DNA of 9,456 bases from Bacillota bacterium (lineage in GTDB: Bacteria > Bacillota > Desulfotomaculia > Desulfotomaculales > Desulfallaceae), in NCBI GenBank assembly GCA_009781965.1, contig WQUS01000318.1:1-9456 (forward strand), in the 5' to 3' direction. Both the position numbers and the translations under genes were made by a program. This document shows positions 6,812 through 9,456 of this stretch, piece by piece. Position 1 is the first letter of the stretch. Each line of letters opens with the position of its first letter. The notes beneath the pieces are model-generated. The model was not told where the DNA came from and ran no database searches. It saw nothing but the letters and a program-made list of their open reading frames with translations.

Positions 6812-6841
6812 TTAACCATGGAGATGTGGAGGTGGTATAAT
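6812..6841 (+). promoter_or_regulatory. Probable priA promoter
   Basis: -35 TTAACC (6812-6817, 4 of 6 to consensus), 18-nt spacer, -10 TATAAT (6836-6841, perfect). The expected transcript start is near 6848-6850, about 25 nt before the priA ATG and just before the GGGGGAAG Shine-Dalgarno (6864-6871). It lies downstream of MITE copy 1, so priA can be transcribed independently of that insertion. Confidence 0.55.
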
Positions 6842-6874
6842 AATGTAAACGAGCAGTAACTACGGGGGAAGACC

Positions 6875-9118
6875 ATGGCGGAAGAAGTGTTTGCCGATGT
6901 ACTGGTTGAGGTGCCCGGCATTGTGCCGGAGCGGACCTTTCAATACTTGATTCCTGAGCATCTGACCGGGGCCCTTGGTTTTGGCTGCCGGGTTCTGGCG
7001 CCTTTCGGCGGCCGCCGGGTCACCGGTTTTATTGTCGGCCAGGGTAACACGCCCCAAACCGGGGAGATCAAAAGCATCATTGAGCCGGTTGGCGGCAAGC
7101 CTTTATTCAACCAAGAGCAGTGGGAACTGGCCGGCTGGATCAGCAGATATTATTTTTGTACTTCGCTCAAGGCGCTGCAGGTGATTATTGCCCCGGTGCT
7201 GAATAAAACAGCGGCGCCCAAAAAAGTACGCTATTATGTGCACCAGGGCTTGGATCTGGAGGTTTGGCGGGCCAAGCTTGAGCGGCGGGCGCCCAAAAGC
7301 ATGGCTGTGCTGGAGGCGGCGCTTAAAAAACCCGGCCTGACCAAACGCGGTTTGGCGGCGGCGGCGGGGGCTTCGACAGCGGTAGTGGATCAGCTGTATG
7401 CCAAGCAGATACTCAGGGTTGAGTACCAGGAACAGCGGCGGGCGCCCTATCCGGAACAGTTCAAGGAAGAAACCCCCTTATTGATCACGCTGACCGGGGA
7501 ACAAAAAAACGCGATCAGTGAAATAACCGCCGGGTTGGCGGCAGCCGGACAGAGAGTGTTTATGCTTCATGGGGTCACCGGCAGCGGTAAGACCGAAGTA
7601 TACATGCATTGCGTTGAGGAAGCGCTGCAAAGAGGCCGCCAGACGATTACGCTGGTGCCGGAGATTTCCCTTACTTCGCAATTGGTCAAATTGTATCGGG
7701 AGCGTTTTTCCGATCGGGTGGCGGTACTGCACAGCCGCATGTCCGACGGTGAAAGATACGACGAATGGCAAAGGATCACCAGTGGCGCGGCGCCGGTGGT
7801 GCTGGGGGCCCGTTCGGCGGTGTTGGCGCCGCTGCGGGATCCGGGGCTGATTATCATCGATGAAGAGCACGAGTGGTCCTATAAACAGGAAGAGACGCCC
7901 CGGTATCATGCCCGGGCGGTGGCCCTTTATCGGACGCAAAAAAGTAACGGCGTGTTGCTGCTGGGCAGCGCCACCCCTTCCATGGAATCTTTTTGCCGGG
8001 CTTTGCCCGGCGGGGTTTATAAACTGCTCAAACTGGAAAATAGAATAGCAAGCCGTCATATGCCGGCGGTGCGGATAGTGGACATGCGGGCCGAGACCAG
8101 GGCCGGCAACGGCGGTATCTTTAGCCGCGCACTACTGCATAAGCTGCGGCATACATTAGATAATAAAGAACAAGCCATTATTTTTCTAAACCGCCGGGGT
8201 CTGAATACCCTGGTGGTCTGCCGGGAATGTGGCCATGTGGTGAAATGTCCCCGCTGTGACGTATCCCTAACTTACCACGGCGACGGGAACTTGCGCTGCC
8301 ATTACTGCAATTTCCTGATCCGGGCGTCGCGGGTATGCCCGGAGTGCGGCAGCCGGCAGGTGGGTTATTTCGGCGCCGGAACCCAAAGGGTGGAAAGGGA
8401 GTTAAAGGATTCTTTGCCGGAGTCCAGAGTGTTGCGTATGGACGCCGATACCACCACCCGCAAGGGCTCCCACCAGAGAATTCTGGAATCATTTGCCGCC
8501 GCTGAAGCCGATATCCTGGTGGGGACCCAGATGATCGCCAAGGGTCTGGATTTGCCCGGGGTCACCCTGGTGGGGGTAATCAATGCCGATATTACTTTAC
8601 ATATGCCTGATTTCAGGGCTGCGGAACGGACATTTCAGCTGCTGGCTCAGGTGGCGGGGCGGACCGGCCGCGGCGATTTGCCCGGCGAGGTCATCATTCA
8701 GACTTACACGCCGGAGCATTACGCGGTGCAAATGGCCGCCAAACACGATTTTATCCGGTTTTTCAATCATGAATTGGCCTTACGCCGCTCTATGGGCTAC
8801 CCGCCTTTCTCCAAAATGGTCCGACTGCTGATTTCCGGCCAAGACGAGGCCATGGTGCGGGAAGCGGCTGAAAAATTGCGTGACCGACTGGATGACTTTA
8901 CCTTGGCCCACGAGGGGAGTAAAATATTTATTACCGGACCGGCGCCGGCGCCGATCGGCCGGCTAAAAGAAAATTACCGCTGGCATATAGTGGTATGGAG
9001 CGGCGATAACCGCAGATTGCGCCGGGTATTGGAAGACCTGCGGCGGGAAAACGGTTTTGCGCTGCCCGGCAAAGGATTGCGCCTGACGGTTGATGTTGAT
9101 CCGATATCACTGATGTGA
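6875..9118 (+). CDS. priA: Primosomal protein N', replication restart helicase PriA
   Basis: The complete protein has 747 residues; E. coli PriA is about 730. PriA binds stalled forks and D-loops, unwinds the lagging arm 3' to 5' and loads the primosome. Residues 1 to about 100 form the 3'-DNA-end-binding domain (FADVLVEVPGIVPERTFQY, GCRVLAPFGGRRVTGFIVG). Helicase motifs: Walker A G-V-T-G-S-G-K-T at 233-240 (K239), DEEH at 329-332, GTQMIAKGLDLPGV from 550, and QVAGRTGR at 592-599 with arginine fingers. The zinc region between the lobes has all eight cysteines: C449, C452, C458, C461, C475, C478, C488, C491. The C-terminal domain ends in VDPISLM. The start is ATG 6875 with GGGGGAAG upstream. 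No motif is damaged, so the enzyme should be active. def follows 182 nt downstream, with a MITE in the gap. Confidence 0.98.
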   Translation: MAEEVFADVLVEVPGIVPERTFQYLIPEHLTGALGFGCRVLAPFGGRRVTGFIVGQGNTPQTGEIKSIIEPVGGKPLFNQEQWELAGWISRYYFCTSLKALQVIIAPVLNKTAAPKKVRYYVHQGLDLEVWRAKLERRAPKSMAVLEAALKKPGLTKRGLAAAAGASTAVVDQLYAKQILRVEYQEQRRAPYPEQFKEETPLLITLTGEQKNAISEITAGLAAAGQRVFMLHGVTGSGKTEVYMHCVEEALQRGRQTITLVPEISLTSQLVKLYRERFSDRVAVLHSRMSDGERYDEWQRITSGAAPVVLGARSAVLAPLRDPGLIIIDEEHEWSYKQEETPRYHARAVALYRTQKSNGVLLLGSATPSMESFCRALPGGVYKLLKLENRIASRHMPAVRIVDMRAETRAGNGGIFSRALLHKLRHTLDNKEQAIIFLNRRGLNTLVVCRECGHVVKCPRCDVSLTYHGDGNLRCHYCNFLIRASRVCPECGSRQVGYFGAGTQRVERELKDSLPESRVLRMDADTTTRKGSHQRILESFAAAEADILVGTQMIAKGLDLPGVTLVGVINADITLHMPDFRAAERTFQLLAQVAGRTGRGDLPGEVIIQTYTPEHYAVQMAAKHDFIRFFNHELALRRSMGYPPFSKMVRLLISGQDEAMVREAAEKLRDRLDDFTLAHEGSKIFITGPAPAPIGRLKENYRWHIVVWSGDNRRLRRVLEDLRRENGFALPGKGLRLTVDVDPISLM

Positions 9119-9130
9119 AGGTGTTTTTAT

Positions 9131-9278
9131 GTTACTGGTCAGACCCTGTGTTTGTTAGTACTCATAGCCCAGGCACGCAAAACTATTAACCGTAAGCGAT
9201 TTCTCAAAAGAGCATGAGCGCACGGTTAATAGTTTTGCGTGCCGGCTTGGTGCTGAACAGTAACGTGTGAACAGTAAC
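9131..9278 (+). mobile_element. MITE-like element copy 2 (148 bp), between priA and def
   Basis: It has the same orientation and length as copy 1, with terminal repeats GTTACTG and CAGTAAC. The internal hairpin is perfect here: 22-bp arms 9172-9193 and 9222-9243 around a 28-nt loop. The flanks are GTTTTTAT on the left (9123-9130, reading TGTTTTTAT with the preceding base) and GTTTTATT on the right (9279-9286), which match each other apart from one T in the T-run and differ from those of copy 1. The left end lies only 12 nt after the priA stop and the right end 8 nt before the def Shine-Dalgarno, so a priA-def transcript would carry the folded element. No promoter was seen inside it. Confidence 0.78.
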
Positions 9279-9300
9279 GTTTTATTGGGGGGAGTAAAGT

Positions 9301-9456
9301 TTGGCCGTCTATAAAGTAGTGGAAGTCGGGGACGAAATCCTGAGGGGAAAAGCGCAAAAAGTGACTAAGTTTGGCCGCACCATAGAAAAACTGCTGGATA
9401 ACATGCGTGAAACCATGTACGCTTACGATGGGGTTGGGCTGGCGGCGCCGCAGATT
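9301..9456 (+). CDS. def: Peptide deformylase, N-terminal 52 residues (cut by window edge)
   Basis: The frame begins MAVYKVVEVGDEILRGKAQ and reaches G-V-G-L-A-A-P-Q-I at the window edge, which is conserved motif 1 (GxGLAAxQ) of peptide deformylases; its glutamine lies in the active site. The metal-binding EGCLS and HExxH motifs lie beyond the window. The enzyme removes the formyl group from the N-terminal methionine of new proteins. The start is TTG 9301, preceded by GGGGGGAG (9287-9294) at 6-nt spacing; no ATG of suitable position exists upstream. Same strand as priA, which it commonly follows in Firmicutes; expression is probably from the priA promoter, reading through MITE copy 2. Confidence 0.93.
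   Translation, partial: MAVYKVVEVGDEILRGKAQKVTKFGRTIEKLLDNMRETMYAYDGVGLAAPQI

Noticed and set aside
6818..6858. Short ORF starting at ATG 6818 (13 codons) and an ATG-TAA pair behind GGAGGTGG
   Set aside because: It overlaps the proposed priA promoter, is very short, and nothing suggests a leader-peptide role.
7478..8583. Several minus-strand and alternative-frame ORFs inside priA
   Set aside because: They lie within an intact priA with all motifs conserved and show no independent protein pattern.
6619..9278. priA as cargo of a composite transposon flanked by the two elements
   Set aside because: Each copy has its own flanking duplication, there is no transposase, and priA-def is a common native neighbourhood; two separate insertions explain the data better.

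Overview
The window looks like chromosomal DNA from a Gram-positive-type (Firmicutes) anaerobe. Likely candidates are the spore-forming Negativicutes or Clostridia. The grounds are a priA-def gene pair with purine-rich Shine-Dalgarno sites, a TTG start on def, sigma-A-like promoters, and a giant DUF11 repeat protein of a kind I remember from spore formers. Taxonomy is inference; no rRNA or species marker is present.

Layout. (1) Positions 1-5419, minus strand: one uninterrupted reading frame of 1806 codons, running off the left edge. It encodes a repeat protein with a small prealbumin-like N-terminal domain, a carbohydrate-binding-like beta-sandwich, one divergent DUF11-type domain, and ten complete plus one partial tandem DUF11-like repeats of about 123 residues. 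It is easily missed because its stop lies outside the window and many spurious plus-strand frames mirror the repeats. (2) Positions 5420-5696: an intergenic stretch with two inverted repeats and a possible 43-residue membrane peptide on the plus strand. (3) Positions 5697-6579, minus strand: a compact three-gene operon of Phd/YefM antitoxin, RelE/ParE toxin and a two-helix, histidine-rich membrane protein. The genes overlap by 4 nt and 1 nt, and a consensus promoter sits inside a 29-bp inverted repeat. (4) Positions 6611-6774 and about 9124-9286: two copies of a 148-bp element with terminal inverted repeats and a large internal hairpin. Copy-specific direct repeats flank them, perfect for the first and near-perfect for the second, as expected of a non-autonomous mobile element (MITE). 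They bracket priA. (5) Positions 6875-9118, plus strand: complete priA (primosomal helicase). (6) Positions 9301-9456, plus strand: the start of def (peptide deformylase), cut by the right edge.

How the parts relate. priA and def are housekeeping genes (replication restart; N-terminal formyl removal) that are often neighbours in this phylum. Here a MITE sits between them and another lies upstream of priA. To the left is accessory material: a toxin-antitoxin module with an attached membrane gene, then the giant repeat protein, which may be a surface or spore-envelope component. The most interesting items are the MITE family, the third gene of the toxin-antitoxin operon, and the Asp-box-like motif recurring in the DUF11 repeats.
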